Positions 24,505 through 33,129 of a stretch of 64,000 nucleotides of DNA are shown one piece after another. The notes beneath the pieces were generated by a model. It made no database searches. It saw nothing but the letters and a program-made list of their open reading frames with translations, and was not told the origin of the DNA. A program made the translations under genes and the position numbers. This DNA comes from an uncultured Holdemanella sp. Its GTDB lineage: Bacteria > Bacillota_I > Bacilli_A > Erysipelotrichales > Erysipelotrichaceae. The first letter of the stretch is position 1. Every line of letters starts with the position of its first letter. The stretch is taken from positions 19,695-83,694 of the forward strand of contig NZ_CAKVJB010000004.1 in the NCBI RefSeq assembly GCF_934754935.1, in the 5' to 3' direction.

Positions 24505-25463
24505 TAAAGGATGTCTTGAAGATTATCTTCAATTGTTTGTTTTAATGTATCGAATGAGTGATCAAATCTTTGTTGATCATTTTCATTTAAGTGTAAACGA
24601 ATAACTTGTTCTACACCATTTGAGCCAACAACGCTTGGTGTTCCAATAAAGTATCCTTCTTTACCATATTCACCATTTTGGTATGCACTAACTGGTAAAA
24701 TGGCACGTTCATTATTTAAAATACAAGATACGATACGTTTTAATGCTAAACCAATTCCATAGTAAGTAGCACGTTTTAATTCGATGATCTTATAAGCTTT
24801 GTCACGTACATCAATATAGATTTCTTGTAGTTCACTTAAAGAAATATCATTTTCATCTAAGTATTCAAGTAAGTTTTTGCATCCAATATAAGAGTGAATC
24901 CAAGGAACGAAACTAGAATCTCCATGTTCACCCATGATATAAGCGTGGATGTTGCTGTCGGCAAATCCTAATCTTTCGCTTAATGCATGACGTAAACGAG
25001 CTGTATCTAACACTGTACCTGATCCAACAACGTGGTTTTTAGGCAATCCACTTTCTTTCCATGCAACATAAGTCATAATATCTACTGGGTTGTTCGCAAC
25101 AACTAAGATACCGTTGAAATTATTTTCTTTTAAGGCTTGGCATACACCTTTAGTGATGTTTGCGTTGATTTTAACTAAATCCAAACGAGTTTGACCTGGC
25201 TTTTGAGCAGCTCCAGCTGTTAAGACAACAATGTTAGTGTCAGCAGCATCTGCATAAGTTCCAGCTGTGATTTTCATCTTAGTATCTGCATATACAAGAC
25301 CATCACTTAGGTCCATTTGTTCTCCTCTTGCTTTGTCTTCATTCACATCAACTAAAACAAGTTCATCAACACCTTTTTCAGAAAGCATTGAATAGGCAAA
25401 ACTCATGCCGACAAACCCTGTACCAACAAGCATGATTTTTCTTTTTTTGATTTTTTCAGACAT
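24504..25463 (-). CDS. ldh: L-lactate dehydrogenase
   Basis: Reduces pyruvate to L-lactate with NADH, the usual fermentation endpoint. It is 319 aa. VGTGFVGMSFAYS is the NAD-binding loop, LVDVNEDKARGEQMDL holds the acidic residue that selects NAD, VANNPVDIMTY follows, and MGEHGDSSFVPW carries the catalytic His. The start at 25463 (MSEKIKKRK) has AAGGAG about 10 nt upstream; the longer frame has no ribosome binding site. Malate dehydrogenase is less likely, given the EHGDSS context and length. Confidence 0.92.
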   Translation of the reverse strand: MSEKIKKRKIMLVGTGFVGMSFAYSMLSEKGVDELVLVDVNEDKARGEQMDLSDGLVYADTKMKITAGTYADAADTNIVVLTAGAAQKPGQTRLDLVKINANITKGVCQALKENNFNGILVVANNPVDIMTYVAWKESGLPKNHVVGSGTVLDTARLRHALSERLGFADSNIHAYIMGEHGDSSFVPWIHSYIGCKNLLEYLDENDISLSELQEIYIDVRDKAYKIIELKRATYYGIGLALKRIVSCILNNERAILPVSAYQNGEYGKEGYFIGTPSVVGSNGVEQVIRLHLNENDQQRFDHSFDTLKQTIEDNLQDIL

Positions 25464-25513
25464 AAACTTCATTCTCCTTCTTATATCTACACGTATATTA
25501 TAGGTTAGTTTCA

Positions 25514-25540
25514 ACTAAAAAGCCAGTGTATCGCTGGCCT
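25514..25540 (-). terminator. Terminator of htrA
   Basis: GCCAG...CTGGC stem followed on the minus strand by TTTTTAG. Confidence 0.75.
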
Positions 25541-26663
25541 AATTCGTTTGAGTTTGTGCTTGTAAGACAATTTCGACTTCAATTTTTTTAGAATCTCTTT
25601 CAACAACCATCTTAACAGTATCCCCAATTTTATGTTTTTTTAATATCGCTTTTACATCACTAGTTGACTGGATCTTTTCTCCATCAAAACTGATGATTCG
25701 ATCATTTTGTTTTAATCCGGCTTTATCTGCAGCTCCATTCTTTACAATCTGCACGATATAACATCCATCTTCATATTTAGAATTTTGTGTTTGATTACTT
25801 GAAGTATAGTCATATAAGCTTACATTTAAAGCGGGTCTAGAAGTTACACTTCCATTTTGCATAAGTTCTGTAATAACATCTTTGGCAGGTGTAATTGGAA
25901 TCGCAAAGCCTAATCCTTCAATTCCTGTAGAACTTTCTTTTGCATTTACAATACCGATTAGATTACCATCTGCATTAAATAATCCACCTCCAGAGTTTCC
26001 TGGATTAATGGCGGCATCAGTTTGTAGTAAAGTCATTGTTTCATTGTCGATCGTGATTTGCCTGTCGGTTGCAGAAATAATACCTGTAGTAACTGTGCCG
26101 CCAAGTTCGCCTAATGGATTTCCAATCGCAATGGCAGGATCTCCTACTTGTAAAATATCGCTATCACCTAAGGTAGCAGCTAAAAGATCTTGTGCATCAA
26201 TTTTAATGACAGCTAAATCGGTTTGTGAGTCTGTACCAATAATGGTTGCATCATATTCTGTGCCATCTGTTGTTGTGACTTTTAAACTTGTTGCACCACT
26301 CACAACATGATTGTTCGTGACAATATATCCATCTTTGCTAATGATGACCCCACTACCTGCGCCTTGAGAAACATATTGACCAAAAATTGAATTTCCACTA
26401 GAAACTGATTCTGTCGTAATTTCTACTACGCTATCTTTACATTTTTCTACGATATCCGAAACATCAGAAACTTGTACGGTTTCTGAATTTGATTTTGTGG
26501 TTTCTTGTTTAATAGTTACATTTGTATTGTTCGATAAATGGCTACCAGCATAACCAGCGCCAAAACCTACAATGCCAGATAATGCGATCGTACCGATTGT
26601 GGTTAGAATTTTGTTTCGAACAGGAACGTATGTTCGAGGTTTAAATTCTGGTGGTGTCTGCAT
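25539..26663 (-). CDS. htrA: HtrA/DegP-like membrane-anchored serine protease
   Basis: Surface quality-control protease, 374 aa. It has a short cytoplasmic N-terminus, a signal-anchor helix at about 19-42, and a trypsin-like domain with His in IVTNNHVV, Asp in QTDLAVIKI and Ser in INPGNSGGGL. One C-terminal PDZ domain follows (about 280-370, GAADKAGLKQNDRIISFDG). This is the usual single-PDZ Gram-positive layout. AAGGAGG lies upstream of the start. It is divergent from the Lys/Ala/Pro repeat protein. Confidence 0.94.
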   Translation of the reverse strand: MQTPPEFKPRTYVPVRNKILTTIGTIALSGIVGFGAGYAGSHLSNNTNVTIKQETTKSNSETVQVSDVSDIVEKCKDSVVEITTESVSSGNSIFGQYVSQGAGSGVIISKDGYIVTNNHVVSGATSLKVTTTDGTEYDATIIGTDSQTDLAVIKIDAQDLLAATLGDSDILQVGDPAIAIGNPLGELGGTVTTGIISATDRQITIDNETMTLLQTDAAINPGNSGGGLFNADGNLIGIVNAKESSTGIEGLGFAIPITPAKDVITELMQNGSVTSRPALNVSLYDYTSSNQTQNSKYEDGCYIVQIVKNGAADKAGLKQNDRIISFDGEKIQSTSDVKAILKKHKIGDTVKMVVERDSKKIEVEIVLQAQTQTN

Positions 26664-26818
26664 ATCAAATCCTCCTTGTTCTAATTATATTTAGTAGTAT
26701 ACACCATTTAATATTAAATATATGCGTCAAATACACCTTTTTGTCTATACAAATTTGGGAATATTTGTTTTCAGTGCTATAATAACTTTATAGAAAGCAC
26801 GTTTAAGGGAGGTTTCGT

Positions 26819-28165
26819 ATGCCAGTAAAAACGACAAAGAAAGTTACAAATAAAAAAGTAGTAAAAGAAGAAACAAAACCAGCTGTTGAAACTAAAAAAG
26901 AAGAAGTAAAACCTGCAGAAGTAAAGAAAGCTCCTGCAAAGAAAGTTACAAAACCAGCTGTTGAAGTTAAAAAAGAAGAAGTAAAACCTGTAGAAGAGAA
27001 GAAGGCAACTGCTACAAAGAAAGCTCCAGCTAAAAAGGCAGAAGCTAAACCTGCAGAAGAAAAAAAGGCAACTGCTACAAAGAAAGCTCCAGCTAAAAAG
27101 GTAGAAGCTAAACCTGCAGAAGAGAAGAAGGCAACTGCTACAAAGAAAGCTCCAGCTAAAAAGGCAGAAGCTAGACCTGCAGAAGAGAAGAAGGTAACTG
27201 CTACAAAGAAAGCTCCAGCTAAAAAGGCAGAAGCTAAACCTGCAGCAGAAAAGAAAGCACCTGCAAAAAAAGCAACTGCTACAAAAAAAGCTCCTGCAAA
27301 GAAAGCTACAACTAAAAAAACAACTACTAAAAAGGTAACTACTAAGAAAATGACTAAAGAAGAACAATATGCGAAGTTATCATTAGATACATGTCTTGAT
27401 TTGGCAAAAGCTATGTCAATGGATGTAACTCGTGATTCAATTATTCAACAATTGATTTTAAATCCAGATGTAAAATCAGTTTCAAAAGATTTAGTAAATA
27501 AATATCAATTGACAGGTAAATTTAATTTTGAAGAAGATGGATATGATGAAGGTCTAGTGGAAGTATTAGTATCTAAAGTATATGAAACTGCAGATATTAA
27601 ACCTCAAAAGGCTGAAGATCTACAAGCTGATGTAGATCATGCATTGAATTATAAATTTACAGATGTTGTTGCGGATGGAGAAGAATACAAAGCTCAATTT
27701 GATACAATGCGTAAAGTATTAATGATTGCACAACACAAAGATATTCATGATTCAAAAAAATTAGATGAAGAAATTGGAATCGATGTTGAAAAATTCGTTG
27801 AAGAATTCATGGATCTTGCGTACAGTGTTTTAAAAACATGGAAATATGAAGATGTAGATTATTATGAACACTTCATTTATGCTGTATTATCACAATTAGA
27901 AGATTTACACGACACATATAGAAATCGTATTATGATGGATGTTGCTGATCTATATATCTTACATGGAGATTATGGATTAGGAGATGCAGATTATGGTTAT
28001 ATCTTAAGAGAAAATCAAATCAAAGATTATATCTATTATCGTTATGCTTCTATTTATGAAGGTGTGGATAAAGACAAAGCAAAACAAATCGCAAACCAAG
28101 CTTTACAATTTGTAGATGATCGTTTTACATATTATCCAAATATTATTGCAGTTTTAGAAGGTTAA
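26819..28165 (+). CDS. Histone-H1-like Lys/Ala/Pro repeat protein with unknown C-terminal domain
   Basis: 448 aa in two parts. Residues 1-180 are low-complexity Lys/Ala/Pro/Glu sequence with KKAPAKK motifs and a 21-residue unit repeated about four times, ending in a TTKK-rich run. It resembles histone-H1-like and AlgP-like tails that bind nucleic acid. Residues about 181-448 are an ordinary acidic, helical soluble domain that I do not recognise (EEQYAKLSLDTCLDLAKAM onward). GGGAGG precedes the ATG. It may compact DNA or bind RNA or ribosomes through the tail; that is inference. Confidence 0.8.
   Translation: MPVKTTKKVTNKKVVKEETKPAVETKKEEVKPAEVKKAPAKKVTKPAVEVKKEEVKPVEEKKATATKKAPAKKAEAKPAEEKKATATKKAPAKKVEAKPAEEKKATATKKAPAKKAEARPAEEKKVTATKKAPAKKAEAKPAAEKKAPAKKATATKKAPAKKATTKKTTTKKVTTKKMTKEEQYAKLSLDTCLDLAKAMSMDVTRDSIIQQLILNPDVKSVSKDLVNKYQLTGKFNFEEDGYDEGLVEVLVSKVYETADIKPQKAEDLQADVDHALNYKFTDVVADGEEYKAQFDTMRKVLMIAQHKDIHDSKKLDEEIGIDVEKFVEEFMDLAYSVLKTWKYEDVDYYEHFIYAVLSQLEDLHDTYRNRIMMDVADLYILHGDYGLGDADYGYILRENQIKDYIYYRYASIYEGVDKDKAKQIANQALQFVDDRFTYYPNIIAVLEG
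26998..27250 (+). repeat. 63-bp tandem repeat coding the KKAPAKK unit
   Basis: About four head-to-tail copies of a 63-bp unit coding EKKATATKKAPAKKAEAKPA with single substitutions (A to V, K to R, A to V). Near-identity at the DNA level implies recent expansion, and copy number may vary between strains. Confidence 0.85.
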
Positions 28166-28241
28166 TGTGAATTCTGCTTGATTTTTAAAGGTGTTTTGCA
28201 TATGATATATTTTGCGAATACTTTTAATCAAGGAGGATACA

Positions 28242-28499
28242 ATGGCAGCTTCAAAAATTCCTGTGTGGATTAAACAATGCCTTGATCAATATGGTAACTG
28301 TGCGTGTGGACGTGCTATTACTAAAAAAATTGGTAAGGAGAATCTTTTACAAATTCTTGAAAATGAAGGATACCCATGTGAATTGGAAATCTTGAGTGAT
28401 CAAAAAGACAAAAGTGCATATCCAAAAGATGGAACATATATTTTAACATTAAAAAATCGTCAACCTTTAATGGCTGACGAAGATGAAGACGAAGAATAA
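28242..28499 (+). CDS. Small hypothetical protein, 85 aa
   Basis: Unrecognised. Starts MAASKIPVWIKQCLDQYGNCACGR and ends in an acidic tail (ADEDEDEE). Two cysteines are spaced C-x-C. The ATG at 28242 has AAGGAGG 6 nt upstream; the upstream extension of the frame lacks one. It stands alone after the repeat protein and ends at a terminator. Nothing in it points to a function. Confidence 0.7.
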   Translation: MAASKIPVWIKQCLDQYGNCACGRAITKKIGKENLLQILENEGYPCELEILSDQKDKSAYPKDGTYILTLKNRQPLMADEDEDEE

Positions 28500-28516
28500 G
28501 CACTTCGTCTTTTATT
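28486..28516. terminator. Terminator between the 85-aa gene and isocitrate dehydrogenase
   Basis: AGACGAAG...CTTCGTCT hairpin followed by TTTATTTTT; it can serve converging transcripts. Confidence 0.8.
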
Positions 28517-29513
28517 TTTCTAAATTTTTAATAATTTCATCTGTAAATGCATCTGTAGTAGCTTTTCCGCCAAGATCAGGAGTCAATACCTGCTTTTCTT
28601 CAAATGTTTTATTTAATGCATTTCGAATCTTTGTTGAAACACTTTCCTGATGAAGATCATCTAACATCATACAAGCCGATAATAATAAAGCACTCGGATT
28701 TGCGATATGTTTTCCGGCAATATCTGGAGCACTTCCATGAACCGCTTCATACATAGCATACTCATCGCCTTTGTTGCAACTTGGAAGTAAACCTAATCCA
28801 CCAATCAAGCCACTGGTTAAATCAGAAACAATATCTCCATAAAGATTTGGCATTACCATAACATCAAATTGCTCTGGATGCATGACAAGCTGCATACAAG
28901 TGTTATCTACAATTAAGGAATTAGATTCGATTTGAGGATATTCTTTGGCCATATCTTCAAAAATATGAAGAAATAAGCCATCACTCATTTTCAAAATATT
29001 CGCTTTATGCACACAAGTTAATTTTTTACGATTATTTTTTACACAATATTCAAAAGCAGCCCTAATAATTCTTGTACTTGCTTTTTTTGTGATGATCTTA
29101 TAGGCATAAACTGTATTTTCATCAACCTGTTCTTCTTTACCAACATATAAATCTTCTGTATTTTCTCTAAAAGTCACAATATCTACATTGTTAAATCTTG
29201 TCGCAATACAAGGATTGGATTTGGCAGGACGAATATTAGCCCATAAATCATACTTATTTCGCAATGTAACATTTAAAGAACGAAATCCTTTACCAACCGG
29301 CGTTGTGATAGGGGATTTTAATAAAATTTTGTTCTTTTCATAAGACTCAAAAGCTTTTTCAGGAATATATTCCCCAGTTTCTTCATATACTTTTGCACCT
29401 ACATTAAATACTTCATATTCTAACTTTGCGTTTGCAGCATTTAACACTTTAATGACGGCATCCGTGATTTCTGGACCGATTCCATCTCCTTTAAAAACTG
29501 TTATTGTTGTCAT
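28512..29513 (-). CDS. icd: Isocitrate dehydrogenase (NAD-type)
   Basis: Oxidative decarboxylation of isocitrate to 2-oxoglutarate, 333 aa. It belongs to the isocitrate/isopropylmalate dehydrogenase family. FRENTEDLYVG marks it as isocitrate- rather than isopropylmalate-type. MPNLYGDIVSDL holds the metal-binding Asp residues. HGSAPDIAGKHIANP is the coenzyme loop with the Asp-Ile pair typical of NAD use. Its ATG overlaps the citrate synthase stop by 4 nt (ATGA), so the two are coupled. No leu genes are nearby, which also argues against LeuB. Confidence 0.88.
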   Translation of the reverse strand: MTTITVFKGDGIGPEITDAVIKVLNAANAKLEYEVFNVGAKVYEETGEYIPEKAFESYEKNKILLKSPITTPVGKGFRSLNVTLRNKYDLWANIRPAKSNPCIATRFNNVDIVTFRENTEDLYVGKEEQVDENTVYAYKIITKKASTRIIRAAFEYCVKNNRKKLTCVHKANILKMSDGLFLHIFEDMAKEYPQIESNSLIVDNTCMQLVMHPEQFDVMVMPNLYGDIVSDLTSGLIGGLGLLPSCNKGDEYAMYEAVHGSAPDIAGKHIANPSALLLSACMMLDDLHQESVSTKIRNALNKTFEEKQVLTPDLGGKATTDAFTDEIIKNLEK

Positions 29514-30784
29514 TTGATTTCCTCCATTTCTCCTACATATACATTGGCAGGTCGAATCAATTTACGATTGGATTGACGATTCTCCAAATGATGACTTACC
29601 CAGCCAGCTGTTCTACTGATCGCAAATAATGGTGTAAATAGATCGGATTCAATACCAAGTAATGAATATACATAGCCTGAATAATAATCCACATTTGCGC
29701 AAACTTCGATACCTTTTCTTTCTTTCATAACCTCAATAGCAACTTTTTCAAAAGCATGAATACAATTGTAAATATCTTCTTGTCCTTTTGATTTGGCTAA
29801 AGCTTCACATTGCTCGTGAATTAATAGTGCACGCGGATCACTCTTAGTATAGATCGCATGACCAATACCATAAATAAGTCCACTGTGGTCAAAAAAGTCT
29901 TTATCTAATAAGCGATTCGCAATTTTTTTAAGTGTTGTTTTATCGGTTGTAAATCCAACCTCATGGAATATGGCTTTAAACATATTTGTTACTTTACAAT
30001 TAGCACCACCATGTTTAGGTCCTTTTAATGAACCAATGGCAGCCGAAATGCAAGAATAGATATCTGTTCCTGTACTAGATATTACGACATTGGCAAAAGT
30101 AGAATTGTTTCCACCACCATGATCAGCATGAACCATTAATAAAGTATCCATGATCTTAGCTTCTTCAAATGTATATTGATCATTTCCTCTGGCCATGCAT
30201 AGAATGTTTTCAGCTAAGCTTCTATCTGGATAAGGATATGATTTAAATACTTTGTTTCGTGCGTATGAAAAAGTGAAAAGTGGAATACTCGCAAGAATAT
30301 TTAATCCTTTCATCATTCTTTCTTCTAGATCATCTGTATCTGCACTTGGATCTTTCGCATATAATTTTAATACTTCGATCTGAAGTGCATTCAATATGTT
30401 TGGTGTTTCATACTGTAAATCAACAGGCCCCATTTTAAAATTTAGCAGGTAATCTCTAAAAGTTTTTAATTGATCAGTATTTGGTAAGGTGCCAAAAATT
30501 AAAAGATAAGCTGTTTCTTCAAATCCACAGATTTTGTCTGAAGGTTGTTTGTTGACTAAATAATTGATGGGATAACCCCTGTAGATCAATTGACCATCAA
30601 TGTTATATTTTTTTTCATGAATAATTTTATATCCAATAACATCACAAATCTTAGTCAGTCCTACTTTAACTCCCGTACCATTATCGTTTCTTAGCCCAGC
30701 TTTTACGCGGTATCTAGAGTATAGGGAAGAATCAATATAATTGTGTTCTTCATTATCTTGATAGATTTCTTTAAGTGTATTCAC
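29510..30784 (-). CDS. gltA: Citrate synthase
   Basis: Condenses acetyl-CoA and oxaloacetate to citrate, 424 aa. Motifs are VHADHGGGNNSTF (active-site His), GSLKGPKHGGAN (second His) and GIGHAIYTKSDPRALL, with the catalytic Asp region before the C-terminus. It is the first gene of the minus-strand pair with icd and divergent from aconitase across 94 bp. AAGGAGG precedes the start. Methylcitrate synthase is unlikely given the aconitase and isocitrate dehydrogenase partners. Confidence 0.93.
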   Translation of the reverse strand: MNTLKEIYQDNEEHNYIDSSLYSRYRVKAGLRNDNGTGVKVGLTKICDVIGYKIIHEKKYNIDGQLIYRGYPINYLVNKQPSDKICGFEETAYLLIFGTLPNTDQLKTFRDYLLNFKMGPVDLQYETPNILNALQIEVLKLYAKDPSADTDDLEERMMKGLNILASIPLFTFSYARNKVFKSYPYPDRSLAENILCMARGNDQYTFEEAKIMDTLLMVHADHGGGNNSTFANVVISSTGTDIYSCISAAIGSLKGPKHGGANCKVTNMFKAIFHEVGFTTDKTTLKKIANRLLDKDFFDHSGLIYGIGHAIYTKSDPRALLIHEQCEALAKSKGQEDIYNCIHAFEKVAIEVMKERKGIEVCANVDYYSGYVYSLLGIESDLFTPLFAISRTAGWVSHHLENRQSNRKLIRPANVYVGEMEEIK

Positions 30785-30813
30785 TTTCTGAAACCTCCTT
30801 TCGTGTGTTTCAT

Positions 30814-30856
30814 ATTATAACATAAACTTTCATTTTGTTACATTTTTTGTTATAAT
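30814..30856. promoter_or_regulatory. Divergent gltA/acnA promoter region with 21-nt shared element
   Basis: The minus-strand -10 TATAAT is at 30819-30814 and the plus-strand -10 TATAAT at 30851-30856. Between them, 30831-30851 is the exact inverse of the 21-nt sequence at the cstA promoter (23620-23640). It overlaps the -35 zones of both genes, so a single protein there could control both. Confidence 0.65.
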
Positions 30857-30878
30857 TCATTTCGGGAGGATATTGTCA

Positions 30879-32795
30879 ATGCAAAATTTAACATACAAGA
30901 TTCTAGAAAAACATTTATTAAAAGGAAAATTAGAAGCAGGTCAACCCATTGAAATTAAAATGGATCAAACCCTAACACAAGATGCGACAGGAACTATGGC
31001 CTATATGCAGTTTGAAGCTATGGGAGTGAAAAAAGTAAAAACAGAATTGTCTGTTAGCTATGTTGATCATAATACACTACAAAACGGATTTATGAACGCA
31101 GACGATCATGCATATCTTCAAAGTGTAGCTAGTAAATATGGTATTTATTTTTCTAAAGCAGGAAATGGAATTTGTCACCAAGTTCACTTGGAACGTTTTG
31201 CGAAGCCAGGAAAGACTTTGATTGGTTCGGATTCACATACACCTACATCTTCAGCTATGGGATGTATCGCAATTGGAGCCGGTGGATTGGATGTTGCCAA
31301 GGCAATGGCCGGAATTGGCTATCGCTTAACATGTCCTAAAGTTGTCGAAGTAAAATTAACAGGAACTTTAGCTCATGGGGTTTCTAGTAAAGATATTATT
31401 TTAAAACTATTAGAATTATTAAGTGTAAAAGGTGGAGTTGGTAAAGTCTTTGAATATACAGGCGAGGGTGTTAAAAATTTGAGTGTTTACCAAAGAGCAA
31501 CCATCACAAACATGGGAGCCGAACTAGGAGCTACTACATCCATTTTTCCAAGTGATGAAGTGACTCATGAATTCTTGAAGCGCCAACAAAGAGAATCTGA
31601 TTATATGCCATTAAGTGCAGATGAAGGTTGTCATTATGATGAAACTGTCGAAATCAATCTTGATGAACTTGTACCATTAGCTGCATGTCCAAATTCACCA
31701 GATGCCGTAAAAAATGTATCGGAACTTGCAGGTATGAAAGTAGATCAAGTTGCGATTGGTTCTTGTACAAATTCAGGCTATGAAGATTTAATGAAGGCAG
31801 CCGCTATTTTAAAAGGGAAAAAAATCGCCCATAATGTAAGTCTTGTTGTTTCACCAGGATCTAGACAAGTACTTATGAAATTAATTGAAAATGGTGCACT
31901 TTCAACATTCGTATCTTGCGGAGCTAGAATTCTAGAATGTACATGTGGACCTTGTATTGGTATGGGACAAAGTCCAAAAAGTGATGCCGTAAGTTTACGT
32001 ACTTTTAACCGTAACTTCTATGGTCGAAGTGGAACACTAAGTGCTGGAATTTACTTGGTATCACCAGAGGTAGCTGCGGCAAGCGCTATTACAGGCGTCA
32101 TTACAGATCCAACGACATTAGAATATGCCGATGAATTTGAAAAAGAACAAAGCTATATTGATGATTCATTGATTTATGCTCCAAGCAATGATCCAGAAAA
32201 TGTAGAAATTGTTCGTGGGCCAAATATTAAGCCATTACCCGTAAATACACCAATGGATCAAACTATTGATAAAAAAGTTGTCATCAAATTACCAGACAAT
32301 ATCACGACAGATCATATAGCGCCAGCTGGAGCTAAGGTTCTACCGTATCGATCAAATATTGAAAAATTATCTACATTCGTATTTGAGAACAATAAGCCTC
32401 ATTTTGATGAAGTATGTAAAGAAAATAATGGAGGTATTATTGTGGCCGGTGAAAACTATGGTCAAGGATCAAGTAGAGAACATGCTGCACTTGCACCAAT
32501 GTATTTAGGTATAAAAGCAGTTTTAACTAAGTCCTTCGCTCGTATTCACCTAGCTAACTTAGTCAACTTTGGCTTGTTGCCACTTGTATTTGATGATAAA
32601 GCCGATTATGACAAAATCGATGAAATGGATGAATTGAAAATTGAAAATGTCGATTCACTTTATGATTCATTTGATTTAACTGTTGAAAATGTGACAAAGA
32701 AAGAAACATATAAAGTACATGCACCTATTAGTAAAGAAGATGTTGATATTCTTATGGCAGGTGGAGCATTGAACTATATTCGTAATCAACAATAG
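30879..32795 (+). CDS. acnA: Aconitate hydratase
   Basis: [4Fe-4S] enzyme interconverting citrate and isocitrate, 638 aa. This is the shorter bacterial/mitochondrial-like form rather than the 900-aa AcnA. Cluster cysteines are in GSCTNSGYEDL and ECTCGPCIGMG. DSHTPTSSAMG lies in domain 1, and GENYGQGSSREHAA in the C-terminal swivel domain carries the catalytic Ser. The ATG at 30879 has GGGAGGA 8 nt upstream. It completes the citrate-to-2-oxoglutarate half cycle with the divergent gltA-icd pair. Confidence 0.94.
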   Translation: MQNLTYKILEKHLLKGKLEAGQPIEIKMDQTLTQDATGTMAYMQFEAMGVKKVKTELSVSYVDHNTLQNGFMNADDHAYLQSVASKYGIYFSKAGNGICHQVHLERFAKPGKTLIGSDSHTPTSSAMGCIAIGAGGLDVAKAMAGIGYRLTCPKVVEVKLTGTLAHGVSSKDIILKLLELLSVKGGVGKVFEYTGEGVKNLSVYQRATITNMGAELGATTSIFPSDEVTHEFLKRQQRESDYMPLSADEGCHYDETVEINLDELVPLAACPNSPDAVKNVSELAGMKVDQVAIGSCTNSGYEDLMKAAAILKGKKIAHNVSLVVSPGSRQVLMKLIENGALSTFVSCGARILECTCGPCIGMGQSPKSDAVSLRTFNRNFYGRSGTLSAGIYLVSPEVAAASAITGVITDPTTLEYADEFEKEQSYIDDSLIYAPSNDPENVEIVRGPNIKPLPVNTPMDQTIDKKVVIKLPDNITTDHIAPAGAKVLPYRSNIEKLSTFVFENNKPHFDEVCKENNGGIIVAGENYGQGSSREHAALAPMYLGIKAVLTKSFARIHLANLVNFGLLPLVFDDKADYDKIDEMDELKIENVDSLYDSFDLTVENVTKKETYKVHAPISKEDVDILMAGGALNYIRNQQ

Positions 32796-32822
32796 GGACG
32801 TTTTTTAAAGACGTCTCTTTTC
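32796..32822 (+). terminator. Terminator after acnA
   Basis: GGGACGT...ACGTCTC hairpin (one G-T pair) and T-run. Confidence 0.78.
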
Positions 32823-32828
32823 TTGTGG

Positions 32829-32853
32829 TATAATATCATAGAAATTAGGTGAG
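32829..32853 (+). promoter_or_regulatory. Stranded promoter and ribosome binding site of the cation-efflux gene
   Basis: TATAAT at 32829-32834 and TTAGGTGAG at 32845-32853 are the flank left of the IscB element. Joined to AATAATGAAAG at 34426, they give a ribosome binding site about 5 nt before the efflux gene ATG. The last part of this flank should also serve as the omega RNA guide. Confidence 0.6.
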
Positions 32854-33118
32854 AAAGTCAACTACCCGCCAATGAATTGGCAGGCTTGTAAAAGCCTAGG
32901 TTGACTAGCCTAAGTGCTTCGGGCACTACGTTAAGAGAGAATATATAGTTACCCGTGGATGTAACACCTAGTCGGCGGCTCTAAGAAGATACATTAAAAA
33001 GTTCTGTAGGGTAGGAACTGTGTGTGTCTTATTACAAACCTCTTATTAACATTGGCGAAGGTGTCATATACGGCTCGATATGTGCCGGCTTACCGCTTTA
33101 AGCATATCACAAAAAAGG
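32854..33118 (+). ncRNA. Omega RNA (HEARO) scaffold of IscB
   Basis: The 334-bp gap before iscB is densely folded. AGTCAAC (32856-32862) pairs with GTTGACT (32900-32906), enclosing GCCAA-tgaa-TTGGC and AGGCT-tgtaaa-AGCCT hairpins. GTGC-ttcgg-GCAC follows, and further GC-rich stretches run to the iscB ribosome binding site. Placement directly upstream of iscB and the opening stem are characteristic of HEARO/omega RNAs, which guide IscB to DNA. The guide is the roughly 16 nt just before the scaffold. The exact 3' end is unknown. Confidence 0.85.
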
Positions 33119-33129
33119 AGGTGCCTTAT

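Noticed and set aside
26998..27250. CRISPR-like regularly spaced repeats
   Set aside because: The repeats are contiguous, 63 bp, in frame and code for protein; there are no spacers or cas genes.
26777..27367. Minus-strand 196-aa frame rich in Phe, Ser and Cys
   Set aside because: It is the antisense shadow of the Lys/Ala/Pro repeats, with no ribosome binding site and low-complexity composition.
33022..33129. Longer iscB frame starting at 33022
   Set aside because: The extra 36 codons run through the omega RNA scaffold and have no ribosome binding site; GGAGGTG precedes the ATG at 33130, which starts the canonical PLMP domain.
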